From: Elusimicrobiales bacterium
GTDB taxonomy: Bacteria > Elusimicrobiota > Elusimicrobia > Elusimicrobiales > UBA9959
Length of the DNA stretch: 64,000 nt
Direction of reading: 5' to 3'
Assembly (NCBI GenBank): GCA_028713125.1
Contig: JAQTOU010000001.1
Span: 671,032 to 735,031 of the forward strand
Below the pieces are notes generated by a model. It saw only the letters and a list, made by a program, of their open reading frames with translations. It ran no database searches and was not told where the DNA came from. Shown piece by piece: positions 42,192 to 51,103 of the stretch. Position numbers and translations under genes: made by a program. How positions within the stretch are numbered: position 1 is the first letter of the stretch; every line of letters starts with the position of its first letter.

Positions 42192-43643
42192 ATGCCTAAA
42201 ACAAAATCCGCCGACCCCGTAGTCCTGAAGAATTTCCTCGAGATCCCTTACGACGAGCTTGAAGCAATGAACCTGGAGGCCGCCGAAGCCGCGGAAACCC
42301 TGCAGCCCGCGGAGCTTGAAAAGAAATACAGGGCTTACCTGCAGAACGAAAAGCGTCTCAAGGCCGTCACCCTCTGTTTCTCGGATATCGAAGGGCGCTT
42401 CCACATGCTCGACTACGACAAGCAGTACTTCCTCAGGGCGAACGATAACCTGACCTTCGACGGCTCCTCGATCCGCGGCTTTTCGGCGCAGAAGGAGTCC
42501 GACCTCCGGCTCGGGATAGACTGGGGCAGCATTTTCTGGCTCCCATCCGACGTCTTCGGCCCCGGCAAGGTGATCCTTTTTGGCACGGTCCTGAACCGTG
42601 ATAAGACCCCCTACGAATCGGATTTCCGCACCCGCCTGGCGGAGCTCGCCAAAGAACTGCAGAAAACCCGGGGCATCACCGCGAACGTCGCCGGCGAGGT
42701 GGAGGGCTTCCTGGTCAAAGGCCTCAGCGCCGAACAGGTCTACAATAAAGTCACCGGGTTCGAACTTATTTCCACCGGCGGCTATTTTCATTCCCTCCCC
42801 CTGGACCAGTTGAAGATGTTCATCGACGCCGCGGCCGAAGTGCAGCGGGCGATGGGCTTCAAGAACGAGAAAGACCACCCCGAAGTGGCGCCGTCCCAGT
42901 TCGAGCTCAACTTCTCCTACGCGAGCGTGGTCCGCGCCTGCGACCTGATCCAGCTCTACAAGCTGGTCTGCCGCCAGGTCGCCGCTAATATGGGCATGAC
43001 CGCCACCTTCCTGCCCAAGCCGGTCTCCGGCGTGAACGGCAGCGGGATGCACCTGAACCTCTCCTTCTTCAAAGGCGGGAAGAACCTTTTTTATGATAAA
43101 AAAGGAGAGGACGGGCTGTCCGCGACGGCCTGGGATATCATCTCCAGGCTCCTTAACCACGCCCAGGAACTGTCCCTTATCCTGAACTCGAGCGTGAACG
43201 CCTACCGCCGCCTCGACCCGCACTTCGAGGCCCCGAACCAGATCAAGGTCTCCTCGGTGGACCGCGGCGCGATGATCCGCATCCCGGCCGGGAACGAGAA
43301 ATCCGCCCGGATAGAGATCCGCTCCGTCGGGCCTGACGCGAACCCGTACCTCGCCCTGTACGCCCTGCTCCGCACAGCCCTCGACGGCGAGCCGCTGACC
43401 AAGGACGAGAGCAAGCGCGACCGCGTGCGCTTTCTCCCCGGCAATATCTACGACGCGATCCGCATTTTCCGCGGAAGCGAATTCGTAAAGAAAATAATGG
43501 GCGAGTCTTCGCACGAGAAATACGTCCTGCACAAGCAGGCGGCGGCCGACCGGAGCCCGAAAGAGCTCGGCTCGATCGTCAAGTCCTCGGAAGTCCTCTT
43601 CCACCACGACGTTACGACCCAGATGCTCTGGCATAAGTTCTAG
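42192..43643 (+). CDS. glnA: Glutamine synthetase (type I)
   Basis: 483 aa. It makes glutamine from glutamate, ammonia and ATP. Signatures: NLTFDGSSIRGF, GEVEGFLVKG, SQFELNFSYASVVRACDL, the ATP-binding KPVSGVNGSGMHLNLS, NAYRRLDPHFEAP and RIEIRSVGPDANPYLALYALL. The usual adenylylation-loop sequence NLYDLP is not present, so control by adenylylation is unlikely. An N-terminal extension of about 30 acidic residues is present. Transcribed alone from its own promoter to a strong terminator. Confidence 0.96.
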   Translation: MPKTKSADPVVLKNFLEIPYDELEAMNLEAAEAAETLQPAELEKKYRAYLQNEKRLKAVTLCFSDIEGRFHMLDYDKQYFLRANDNLTFDGSSIRGFSAQKESDLRLGIDWGSIFWLPSDVFGPGKVILFGTVLNRDKTPYESDFRTRLAELAKELQKTRGITANVAGEVEGFLVKGLSAEQVYNKVTGFELISTGGYFHSLPLDQLKMFIDAAAEVQRAMGFKNEKDHPEVAPSQFELNFSYASVVRACDLIQLYKLVCRQVAANMGMTATFLPKPVSGVNGSGMHLNLSFFKGGKNLFYDKKGEDGLSATAWDIISRLLNHAQELSLILNSSVNAYRRLDPHFEAPNQIKVSSVDRGAMIRIPAGNEKSARIEIRSVGPDANPYLALYALLRTALDGEPLTKDESKRDRVRFLPGNIYDAIRIFRGSEFVKKIMGESSHEKYVLHKQAAADRSPKELGSIVKSSEVLFHHDVTTQMLWHKF

Positions 43644-43663
43644 GGCCGCCTTAGGAGCGTAAT

Positions 43664-43698
43664 GCGGAGCGGCCCGGGAGCCGCTCCGCTATTTTTTT
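43664..43698 (+). terminator. Strong terminator after glnA
   Basis: Perfect 10-bp stem GCGGAGCGGC/GCCGCTCCGC, six-base loop, then TATTTTTTT. The end of the T-run overlaps the -35 box of the next promoter. Confidence 0.92.
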
Positions 43699-43725
43699 GC
43701 CAATAGGCAAAATTAGGGTTATAAT
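43697..43725 (+). promoter_or_regulatory. Consensus promoter giving a leaderless transcript
   Basis: -35 TTGCCA (43697-43702), 17-bp spacer, -10 TATAAT (43720-43725). Exactly 6 bases separate the -10 box from the ATG at 43732, so transcription should begin at or next to the A of the start codon. Confidence 0.7.
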
Positions 43726-43731
43726 CTAATC

Positions 43732-44943
43732 ATGCAATTTACGCGCTTACGCATCATCGCCGCCGCCCTCCTTCTGCTTTTCGCCGGAGGAGGGGCCTTC
43801 GCCTATTTTAAATATAAAAAGATCTCGAATTACCTGATAGGGCAGATAAACGGGCAAACCTCTAAAAAGTTCGGCAGGCAGGTGAAATTCAAGAGCATCT
43901 CGTTTTCCCCCCTCAAGGGCATAATTATCAGGGAAGCCTGCGTCTCGCGGCGGCCGGATTTCTCCAAAGGCAGTTTCTTCTGCGCGGCGAAAACCGTCAT
44001 CAGGCCGCAGTTGACCGCGCTGATACGGAATAAAATTTATTTTTCCAGGGTGGCCTTCGAGAAGCCGGTGCTGAAGGTCCGCGAGCGGGACGGCGCCTGG
44101 GACTTCGCCGACCTGCTGGCCCTCATCCCGGAAACGGACAAAGGGCTCTACCTCACCTGGAACGCCAGCGAGCTTTCGATGTCCGGGGCGACCCTCGAGG
44201 CGGACCTGGAGACCTCCGGGCTTTCGCTGGCCCTGGAGAACGCCGATATTTCTCTCGAGCACTATTCCTCCTTCGGCGGGAACTACGGCCTTTCCGCGGA
44301 AGGCCTCGTCAAGACCGTGCTGAAGGGGAAGCTCCTGTCCGCCGAAGTGAAAATAAAGACCGACGCGAACTTCGACTACGGCGGGCTGTCCTCGACCAAG
44401 GGGGCCCTCAGCGCGCAGAACCTTTCCTACGGCGCGATGACGCTCGAGAGCTTCAAGACGGACTGGACCCTGTTCAACCTCCGCAAGCCGCTTGCCGACA
44501 AGAACTATTCCATCGCCCTCAACGCCGAGAAACTGCTGATCCCCGGCCAGGAAACCTCGATCAGGGAAGGCGTCTCAAAAGGCCTGGCGCTCTTTTCCGC
44601 GGCTATGGGCCGGACCGCGCCTAAAATAGAGGACATAGAGATGTCCTCGCTTACCGCGGCGTTCCGCCTGGACAATTCGGCCCTGGCGCTCAAGGACCTG
44701 GAGCTTCGCACCAACTTCATGGACCTTTCCGCGGGCCTGGCCATCGACGGGCCCGCGAAGACGGCCGAGGCCGGCATAGACGCGGCGATAGGCTCCAGCA
44801 GGATAAAGCTGTCGGCCTCCGGGCCTATGGCCTCGCCCAGGCTGATGCCCGCGCTTTCAGCGACGCTCGCGGGGAAACTTAAGGAAGCGCTGGCGAACGC
44901 GGAGAACGGCCTTCTGAAGCTCTTCCCCGTTACAGGAGAATAA
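43732..44943 (+). CDS. AsmA-family protein (short)
   Basis: 403 aa, with one N-terminal membrane helix (about 9-26) and an AsmA/DUF748-like start: FGRQVKFKSISFSPLKGIIIREACVS, IRNKIYFSRVAFEKPVLKVRERDGAWDFADLLAL. The remainder is a repetitive beta structure as in bridge-like lipid-transfer proteins, probably in the periplasm and facing the outer membrane. A second, longer member is at 56921. It seems to be translated from a leaderless mRNA. lpdA follows 5 bp downstream. Confidence 0.85.
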   Translation: MQFTRLRIIAAALLLLFAGGGAFAYFKYKKISNYLIGQINGQTSKKFGRQVKFKSISFSPLKGIIIREACVSRRPDFSKGSFFCAAKTVIRPQLTALIRNKIYFSRVAFEKPVLKVRERDGAWDFADLLALIPETDKGLYLTWNASELSMSGATLEADLETSGLSLALENADISLEHYSSFGGNYGLSAEGLVKTVLKGKLLSAEVKIKTDANFDYGGLSSTKGALSAQNLSYGAMTLESFKTDWTLFNLRKPLADKNYSIALNAEKLLIPGQETSIREGVSKGLALFSAAMGRTAPKIEDIEMSSLTAAFRLDNSALALKDLELRTNFMDLSAGLAIDGPAKTAEAGIDAAIGSSRIKLSASGPMASPRLMPALSATLAGKLKEALANAENGLLKLFPVTGE

Positions 44944-44948
44944 TAATT

Positions 44949-46313
44949 ATGCCTATAAAAGTTATCGTGATCGGTTCCGGCCCCGGCGGCTACCCGGCGG
45001 CGCTGCGCCTTAAGGAGCTGGGCGCCGAGGTGACGATGGTCGAGGCCTGGGAGCTCGGCGGGACCTGCCTCAACCGCGGCTGCATCCCCTCCAAGGCTTT
45101 CCTGGACACCGGGCACAGGCTCCACTCCTTCGACGGGCTGCGCAAACTGCTTAAAGACGCCTCGGGCGTGAATTTCTCCCCGGCCATGCTGGACTGGGAA
45201 AAAGTCAAAGCCCGCCGCGCCGAAGTCGTAACCAGGCTGAGAACCTCGCTGGAAAAGCTTTTCCAGGCGAAGAAGATAGAGGTCCTCCGCGGCAAAGCCG
45301 CTTTCTCCGGGCCGAACGAGGTGACCGTGACCGGGCCGCAGGGCGAGATAAAGAGGGCTTTCGATTACGCCATCCTCGCCGCCGGCACGAGACCGAGCTT
45401 CCCCCCGCCGTTCAGGGATTTCCAGGCTGAGCTGACGGATTCCGACCGCGTGTTCGACCTCCCGCGCCTGCCGAAGTCGCTGCTGATAGTCGGCGGCGGC
45501 GTGATCGGCCTCGAGTTCGCCTGTTTCTTCAACGCCGTCGGAGTGGAAGTAAACGTGCTTGAAATACTGCCGGAGATCCTCGCGGGGGAGGACCAGCAGG
45601 TCATCCGCGCTGTCCGCTCCTCTTTCGAGAAGCGCGGCGTAAAGTTCCACCTCGGCAAGAAAACCGCCTGCATAGATATCTCGGGCGGCCTCAAGACCGT
45701 GGAGCTGGAAGACGGGACCAGGCTGCAGGCCGAGGAAATACTTGTAGGCGCGGGCCGTGCGGCCGACCTTACAGGCATGGGGCTTGAAGCCCTGGGCCTG
45801 GCCTGGGACAGGAAAGGTGTTAGAGCGGACGCCGGGCTGCGCACCTCCGCTCCAAATATATTCGCCGTCGGCGACATTAACGGCATCTCGCTCCTGGCCC
45901 ACTCCGCAAGCCGGCAGGGCGAAATAGCCGCGGAGAACATCATGGGGGCGGACCGCGCTTTTGACGCCGACATAGTCCCCCGCTGCGTCTACGCCTGGCC
46001 CGAAGTCGGGTCTGTGGGCCTGAACAAAGCGCAGGCCGAAGCCAAAGGCCTTGCGGTAAAGACTTCGCGCTCCTTCTATCTCGGCATCGGGAGGGCCGTA
46101 GCCTCCGAGGAAACGGAAGGCTTCGCGCAGCTCGTCTTCGACGCCGCCGACGAGACCGTGCTGGGCGCGCAGCTGGTGGGCGGCCCGGCCACGGAGCTGA
46201 TACACCTGCTGGCCCTGGCCGTCAAGCTGAAGCTGAAGCGCAAAGACCTGAAGGAAATAATTTACGCCCACCCCACGATGGCGGAGGCGATCCACGAGGC
46301 GCTGTACAAATGA
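44949..46313 (+). CDS. lpdA: Dihydrolipoyl dehydrogenase
   Basis: 454 aa, FAD flavoprotein disulfide reductase that reoxidises dihydrolipoyl groups with NAD+. FAD-binding GSGPGGYPAAL, redox-active GGTCLNRGCIPSK (C40, C45), NAD-binding GGGVIGLEFACFF, FAD motif NIFAVGDING and the C-terminal active-site block AHPTMAEAIHEAL are all present. It is the E3/L-protein for the glycine cleavage system at 49.5-54 kb; no pyruvate or oxoglutarate dehydrogenase genes are here. Ribosome site AGGAG. Confidence 0.96.
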   Translation: MPIKVIVIGSGPGGYPAALRLKELGAEVTMVEAWELGGTCLNRGCIPSKAFLDTGHRLHSFDGLRKLLKDASGVNFSPAMLDWEKVKARRAEVVTRLRTSLEKLFQAKKIEVLRGKAAFSGPNEVTVTGPQGEIKRAFDYAILAAGTRPSFPPPFRDFQAELTDSDRVFDLPRLPKSLLIVGGGVIGLEFACFFNAVGVEVNVLEILPEILAGEDQQVIRAVRSSFEKRGVKFHLGKKTACIDISGGLKTVELEDGTRLQAEEILVGAGRAADLTGMGLEALGLAWDRKGVRADAGLRTSAPNIFAVGDINGISLLAHSASRQGEIAAENIMGADRAFDADIVPRCVYAWPEVGSVGLNKAQAEAKGLAVKTSRSFYLGIGRAVASEETEGFAQLVFDAADETVLGAQLVGGPATELIHLLALAVKLKLKRKDLKEIIYAHPTMAEAIHEALYK

Positions 46314-47074
46314 AGATCCTGTCCTGGAACGTGAACGGGTACCGCGCCGTCCTGAAAAAAGGCTTCGGGGAGTTCCTGCTCTCGGCGAAACCCGACATCC
46401 TGGGCCTGCAGGAGGTTAAAGCCTGCCCGGACCAGCTGACCGCCGAAGACACGGCTTTCCCCGGCTATGAAAATTCATGGAACTGCGCGCAGAAGAAAGG
46501 CTACAGCGGCGTCGCGGCCTTTTATTCAAAAAAACCGCTATCGGTATCGACCGGCCTGGGGGAGCCGCGCTTCGACGGGGAAGGGCGGGTTATCACGCTG
46601 GAATACCGCGATTTTTTCCTGCTGAACGTGTATTTTCCCAACGGCGGCCAGGGCCCGGAGCGCCTGGCCTTCAAATTGGATTTTTATGAATCCTTCCTTG
46701 AACACATAGAGAAACTTCGCAAAAGCGGCAAGGCCGTGATCTTCTGCGGCGACGTGAACACCGCGCACAACGAGATAGACCTCGCCCGCCCCAAGGAGAA
46801 CGTCGGGAATTCCGGATTCATGCCTATAGAGAGGGCCTGGCTGGACAAGATCACCGGCAAGGGCTGGCTGGACACTTTCCGCGACAGGCACCCTGAGCCG
46901 GCGCAGTACACCTGGTGGGATTATAAAACCCGCGCCCGGGAGAGGAACGTAGGCTGGCGCCTGGATTATTTCTTCATCAACAAAGAAAAAGCGTCTTTGA
47001 TAAAAGACGCTTTCATCCTCCCGGAAGTCCAGGGCTCGGACCATTGCCCTGTAGGAATAACCCTGGACCTGTAA
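46310..47074 (+). CDS. xth: Exodeoxyribonuclease III
   Basis: 254 aa, AP endonuclease of base-excision repair. Metal and catalytic blocks: ILSWNVNGYRA, LGLQEVKA (metal Glu), GVAAFYSKKPL, FCGDVNTAHNEIDLARP, and the terminal GSDHCPVGITL. It overlaps lpdA by four bases (ATGA). Together with nth at 35.3 kb the window holds both a glycosylase and an AP endonuclease. Confidence 0.96.
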   Translation: MKILSWNVNGYRAVLKKGFGEFLLSAKPDILGLQEVKACPDQLTAEDTAFPGYENSWNCAQKKGYSGVAAFYSKKPLSVSTGLGEPRFDGEGRVITLEYRDFFLLNVYFPNGGQGPERLAFKLDFYESFLEHIEKLRKSGKAVIFCGDVNTAHNEIDLARPKENVGNSGFMPIERAWLDKITGKGWLDTFRDRHPEPAQYTWWDYKTRARERNVGWRLDYFFINKEKASLIKDAFILPEVQGSDHCPVGITLDL

Positions 47075-47082
47075 GCCCCGCC

Positions 47083-47586
47083 TTACTCTTTTGGATAGCG
47101 GACCGAGATTATCTCCAGCTGGACGGCCCCGTTCTTGCGCGGGAGCATGACCTTGGCCCCGGCGGCGGCCCCAAGCAGGGCCCCGGCCAGCGGCGAACCC
47201 CAGTTAAGCTTTCCCGAAGCGGCGTCCGCCTCGTCTTCCCCCACGAGCTTATATTCCCTCACCGCGCCGTCAGGCTCCCTCACCGCCACGGTCGCGCCGA
47301 AGCGCACGTCTTCGGCGGCCTGCCCGCGGTTATCCACCAGGATCGCGCGCTTTATCTGCGTCTCGTAATATTCGATGTCCATTTCCGCCTGGCGCAGTTC
47401 CAGGCTGCGCGCCTCGTCGGGGCGCTGTTTGGAGACGAGGCCGGCCCTCAGCCAGGCCAGCTCCGCCGCTTTCGCCTTTAGCAGCTCAAGCCCGGCTGGC
47501 GTGACATAGTTGGGCCTGCCGCTAGGCTGCCTTTTAACGGGCTCACCCGGGTCTTCTTTATCGTCCCTGACGAAGGCTCGGCTCAT
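47083..47586 (-). CDS. GreA/GreB-family transcription factor
   Basis: 167 aa. GreB-like start (MSRAFVRDD ... RPNYVTPAGLELLKAKAAEL), an antiparallel coiled coil (about 35-85) and a C-terminal FKBP-like domain (FGATVAVREPDGAVREYKLVGEDEADAASGKLNWGSPLAGALLGAAAGAKV). The catalytic tip G-D-L-S-E-N of GreA/GreB is not present; the turn reads RPDEARSLELRQAEMD, so transcript-cleavage activity is uncertain and it may be a Gre-like or Rnk-like regulator. It follows DUF2339 by 10 bp. Confidence 0.82.
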   Translation of the reverse strand: MSRAFVRDDKEDPGEPVKRQPSGRPNYVTPAGLELLKAKAAELAWLRAGLVSKQRPDEARSLELRQAEMDIEYYETQIKRAILVDNRGQAAEDVRFGATVAVREPDGAVREYKLVGEDEADAASGKLNWGSPLAGALLGAAAGAKVMLPRKNGAVQLEIISVRYPKE

Positions 47587-47596
47587 AAAATTCGCG

Positions 47597-49312
47597 TCAG
47601 ACCGTTTTTTCCGCGGCGGGCTGCGCCGCTTTTTCGGCCTTCCACCCGGAGATCCTGCGGATCAGGAAGCCGGAGCCGTAAAGCGCCGCCCCGGTAAGGA
47701 GCAGGCACATGATGCGCACCACGGTCGGCGCGGAAGCCGCGTCGTAAAGCAGCGCCTTCCCGGCGGCGAAGCCGAGCACGAACATCGCGGATTTAGCCAT
47801 AACTTCGTCCCTGCGGCTGAAGGCGTAGCCGATCACGCAGACGGCGTAGAAAAGCCAGGAGGCCGAAACTTCCAGGGACCCCGCGTCCTTGGTCAGCCTG
47901 TAAAGCCCAAGCACGGCGAGCAGGTGCGCCGCGCCCAGCAGCGGGGCGTAACCGTTATGGGGATCCAGGTCGCCGCCTTTAAAGTCGATCAGGACCCACA
48001 GGCTGCCGACGGAGACCAGGGAAACCGCCAGCCAGGACATCTCGTTGCCGGACAGCAGGTGGGAGACCATGGACAGGTACTCTATGACCAGGACCGCCAG
48101 CAGCCCCAGGGCCGGCACCCGGTACGCGGAATTGCTCTTCCGGGCGGCGAGGTTGACCCCGGGCACGGCCAGGACGAGCGCGATGGCCACGAACAGCCAG
48201 GGGCGCGCGTCGGCGGGAAGGAGCTCGAGGTAGAAAGAGTGGAAGCAGACCACGGTTATAAAAGAGAGCACCAGGGGCTGGCTGCCGAGGCTGCCTTCCG
48301 GGAACCGCTTCCTGGCGGCCAGGTAAAGCACGAAGAGGAAAGCGGCGAACCCGAGCGAAAGCCAGGGAGCCAGGTCCGGCTTTATCCGCTCTATGAAATA
48401 ATATTCCGTCGCGTAAAAGAACAAGAGGACCGGGAGGAAGCTGTTCGACTCCGTTTCGGTCAGCGGCTTCCCGTTTTGCCGCGTGTAAAGGTAGGTCCCC
48501 GCCGAGAAGACCAGGAAATGAAGGACGAGCATACCCGCTATAAGCTTGTCCTGCCCGAGGCCGAGGCCGATGGCCGCCGTCATAAAGATGGCCAGGTAGG
48601 CCGAGATCAGGGTCAGGGTCCGGGACTGCACCCAGATGGAGATGACCGAGAAAGACAGCGAACACAGCAGGAAATAATAGACCGAGAACGTCGATTCGGA
48701 GCCGAGGCTGAGTATAAGCGGGGCGCAATAGGAGCCGATCGCGGCGGTTATAGGGTACATATCCTCCTTGATCTGCGTATAAAGCCAGATGCAGCCCCCG
48801 GAAACGATGCTGGCCATCGAAATGGCGGCCTCGAAAGTGATCAGGGAGTAAAGCCGGTGCGCGGCGAACACGGTGAGATAAAGCACGATGATGCCGGCGC
48901 CCGGCAGCAGGCTTGCGTATTCGCTGTCCGATTTCATCAGCGCGAACCCGGCCCCGATCAGGCCCAGCCCGAACAGCACCGCCAGGCCTATCTGCCTTTC
49001 CGGGGTCAGCCAGCCCGAGTCTATGGAGAGCTTGATGATGAACGCGGCGGCCAGCACGAAGCAGACGATCCCGACGACGCCGAGCCAGTTGCCGGACCTC
49101 TCCTTTCGTACCGGCGCGAAGCGCTGAGCCGGAACGGCGGTCGCGCCGGAAAGCATATTCTCCATTACCGGCTGCGCGGGAGCGGGAGGAGGAGGAGGCG
49201 GAGGAGGAACGGTCGGCGGCCTGGGGATATTCAGGAAACTTTCCAGCTTGGCCAGGCGCTGTTCTATAGTGCTGAACCGCGTTTCCGCTCTTACTTGTTC
49301 TTCGAAACCCAT
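47597..49312 (-). CDS. DUF2339 polytopic membrane protein
   Basis: 571 aa. A short N-terminal coiled coil (about 1-28) and a Pro-rich linker (PPTVPPPPPPPPAPAQP) precede WLGVVGIVCFVLAAAFIIKLSID and about 18 membrane helices, as in DUF2339 proteins of unknown function. The internal motif GWLTPERQIGLAVLFGLGLIG is typical. It is followed on the same strand by the Gre-family gene and is divergent from gcvT. Confidence 0.87.
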   Translation of the reverse strand: MGFEEQVRAETRFSTIEQRLAKLESFLNIPRPPTVPPPPPPPPAPAQPVMENMLSGATAVPAQRFAPVRKERSGNWLGVVGIVCFVLAAAFIIKLSIDSGWLTPERQIGLAVLFGLGLIGAGFALMKSDSEYASLLPGAGIIVLYLTVFAAHRLYSLITFEAAISMASIVSGGCIWLYTQIKEDMYPITAAIGSYCAPLILSLGSESTFSVYYFLLCSLSFSVISIWVQSRTLTLISAYLAIFMTAAIGLGLGQDKLIAGMLVLHFLVFSAGTYLYTRQNGKPLTETESNSFLPVLLFFYATEYYFIERIKPDLAPWLSLGFAAFLFVLYLAARKRFPEGSLGSQPLVLSFITVVCFHSFYLELLPADARPWLFVAIALVLAVPGVNLAARKSNSAYRVPALGLLAVLVIEYLSMVSHLLSGNEMSWLAVSLVSVGSLWVLIDFKGGDLDPHNGYAPLLGAAHLLAVLGLYRLTKDAGSLEVSASWLFYAVCVIGYAFSRRDEVMAKSAMFVLGFAAGKALLYDAASAPTVVRIMCLLLTGAALYGSGFLIRRISGWKAEKAAQPAAEKTV

Positions 49313-49393
49313 CGGGCCCCCTTAAAGCGCGCTTCTTAATGTTTCCATATGATAACATTGAATATCCTCCAAATCAATATTAACTGCCGGACC

Positions 49394-49475
49394 CGCGGCC
49401 GGCTGGCGGCCCGCCTTGGCCGTCTGAGGCGCATAGCGCCTGATACGGCACAAGATAGTGCCGGAGCGGCACCGG
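49394..49475 (+). other. Structured intergenic region upstream of gcvT with mutually exclusive hairpins
   Basis: Three consecutive stems: CGGCC/GGCCG enclosing GGCG/CGCC (49396-49422), AGGCGC-ATA-GCGCCT (49427-49441), and CGGCAC/GTGCCG (49446-49463). The last can be replaced by GTGCCG-GAG-CGGCAC (49458-49472). It does not match the glycine riboswitch as I know it. The gap 49313-49393 is A+T-rich and may hold divergent promoters. Confidence 0.4.
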
Positions 49476-49482
49476 CATAGCC

Positions 49483-49512
49483 TTGCCCGGTACTGTTCAT
49501 ATTTGTTATAAA
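49483..49512 (+). promoter_or_regulatory. Promoter candidate of the glycine cleavage operon
   Basis: -35 TTGCCC (49483-49488), 18-bp spacer, -10 TATAAA (49507-49512), 40 bp before the gcvT ATG. Confidence 0.55.
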
Positions 49513-49551
49513 TTTATATACCTTTCCGTAAAAAATTCCGCAGGAGGCCAT

Positions 49552-50673
49552 ATGTCCACCGCAACTACCCTGAGCCGCACAGCCCTGAACGAGACCATGA
49601 GGAAATATGGCGGCAAGATGGTGGACTTCCACGGCTGGGAAATGCCCATACAGTTCGCGGGCATTCTTAAGGAACACGAGGCCGTGCGCAAGTCCGCCGG
49701 CCTATTCGACGTTTCCCACATGGGCCAGGTCTTCGTGACCGGCGCCGACGCTTTCAAGCTGCTCCAGAAAATAAACACTAACGACCTGCGCAAAGCCACT
49801 CCGGGCAAGGGCGTCTACTCGCACGTCACCAACCCCAACGCCGGCCTGGTCGACGACGTCATAGCTTTCTGCCTCGCCGCCGACCGCTACCTGGTCATCG
49901 TGAACGCCACAACCTCCACCAAGGATTATGAATGGTTCAAGAGCCAGGCCGGCAAGATGCTGGTCAAAATAGAGAATAAGAGCGACGATTATTCCATGAT
50001 AGCCGTGCAGGGCCCCGCCGTGCCCAAGATGTTCGAGACCTTCGCCCCGGAAGCGCTGAAGCTTCCGCGCTTCGGCATAGTCGAAAAAGACATCATGGGC
50101 GAGCACTGCTACGTGAGCCGCACCGGCTATACCGGCGAGGACGGCTTCGAAGTGACCGCCCCGCACTCCATAATCAACCAGCTCTGGGAGCACCTGATGG
50201 AGCTGGGCAAGCCCTACGGCATCGTGCCCTGCGGCCTGGGCGCGCGCGACACGCTGCGCCTTGAATCAGGCTATTTGCTTTACGGCCAGGACGTGGACGA
50301 CTTCCACACCACCTACGAAACAGGCTACGGCTGGGTGGTTTCCCTGGACAAGGGAGACTTCATCGGCCGGGACATACTGGTCAAACAGAAAGCCGAAGGC
50401 GTGAAGCGCCGCCTTACCGGCCTGACGCTTACCGGCGGCGTGCCCCGCTCGGGCTGCAAAGTTTTCATGGACGGCAAACAGATAGGCGAACTGGCCAGCG
50501 CCACTTATTCCCCCACCCTTAAGAAAGGGATAGGCGTCGGCTATATGGTTCCGCCCGACCTCAAGCCCGGGGCCGCGGTAGAAGTCGAGATACACGGCAA
50601 GCTCGTAAAAGCCGAAATAACGAGGGTGCCTTTCCACAAAGGGACCGCCTTCAACAAAAACATAGGGGCCTGA
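49552..50673 (+). CDS. gcvT: Glycine cleavage system T protein (aminomethyltransferase)
   Basis: 373 aa from the ATG at 49552, preceded by AGGAGG; the frame is open upstream but the shorter start fits GcvT alignments (TALNETMRKYGGKMVDFHGWEMPIQFAGI). Other blocks: GLFDVSHMGQ, SRTGYTGEDGFEV and GLGARDTLRLESGYLLYGQD. It transfers the methylene group from the aminomethyl-lipoyl H protein to tetrahydrofolate, releasing ammonia. First gene of the gcvT-H-PA-PB cluster. Confidence 0.97.
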   Translation: MSTATTLSRTALNETMRKYGGKMVDFHGWEMPIQFAGILKEHEAVRKSAGLFDVSHMGQVFVTGADAFKLLQKINTNDLRKATPGKGVYSHVTNPNAGLVDDVIAFCLAADRYLVIVNATTSTKDYEWFKSQAGKMLVKIENKSDDYSMIAVQGPAVPKMFETFAPEALKLPRFGIVEKDIMGEHCYVSRTGYTGEDGFEVTAPHSIINQLWEHLMELGKPYGIVPCGLGARDTLRLESGYLLYGQDVDDFHTTYETGYGWVVSLDKGDFIGRDILVKQKAEGVKRRLTGLTLTGGVPRSGCKVFMDGKQIGELASATYSPTLKKGIGVGYMVPPDLKPGAAVEVEIHGKLVKAEITRVPFHKGTAFNKNIGA

Positions 50674-50711
50674 GCGAAATTTAAGTTTTCTAACCATTCA
50701 AGGAGAATACA

Positions 50712-51098
50712 ATGCCTAAACCCGAAGAAGTTAAATACACCAAGACCCACGAGTGGGTGCACCTCGGCGCGGAAGCTGCCGTGGGCATCTCTGACCACGC
50801 CCAGCACGAGATGGGCGACGTAGTATTCGTGGAGCTCCCGAAAGTCGGCCAGAAGCTTGAAAAAGAGAAGCCCTGCGCTGTGGTGGAGTCCGTTAAATCC
50901 GCTTTTGACATTTACGCCCCGGTCTCCGGCGAAGTTACCGCCGTCAACGAGGCCGTCACCGGCGACCCGGCGCTGCTCAACCAGTCCCCGCTCGACAAAG
51001 GCTGGCTGTTCAAAATAAAGACTTCCAACCCGGCCGAAGGCGAAACCATGATGGACTGGGCCGCCTACCAGGAATTCATAAAGCAAGCGGCGCACTAA
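50712..51098 (+). CDS. gcvH: Glycine cleavage system H protein
   Basis: 128 aa, full length. The lipoylation site is Lys62 in AVVESVKSAFDIYAPVSGEV. N-terminal YTKTHEWVHL and GISDHAQHEMGDVVFVELP are characteristic. It shuttles the aminomethyl group between P, T and L proteins. Ribosome site AAGGAG. A 139-bp gap with unusual short repeats separates it from gcvPA. Confidence 0.97.
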   Translation: MPKPEEVKYTKTHEWVHLGAEAAVGISDHAQHEMGDVVFVELPKVGQKLEKEKPCAVVESVKSAFDIYAPVSGEVTAVNEAVTGDPALLNQSPLDKGWLFKIKTSNPAEGETMMDWAAYQEFIKQAAH

Positions 51099-51103
51099 CA
51101 ACA

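Noticed and set aside
42153..43634. 493-codon open frame antisense to glnA
   Set aside because: Shadow frame caused by high G+C; glnA on the other strand is full length with all motifs, and the antisense product has no recognisable domain and a biased composition.
44505..46295. 596-codon open frame antisense to the AsmA-like gene and lpdA
   Set aside because: Spans two well-supported genes on the opposite strand; composition is that of a reverse-complement artefact.
49313..49551. Glycine riboswitch upstream of gcvT
   Set aside because: Hairpins are present but I could not find the conserved core of the known glycine aptamer.
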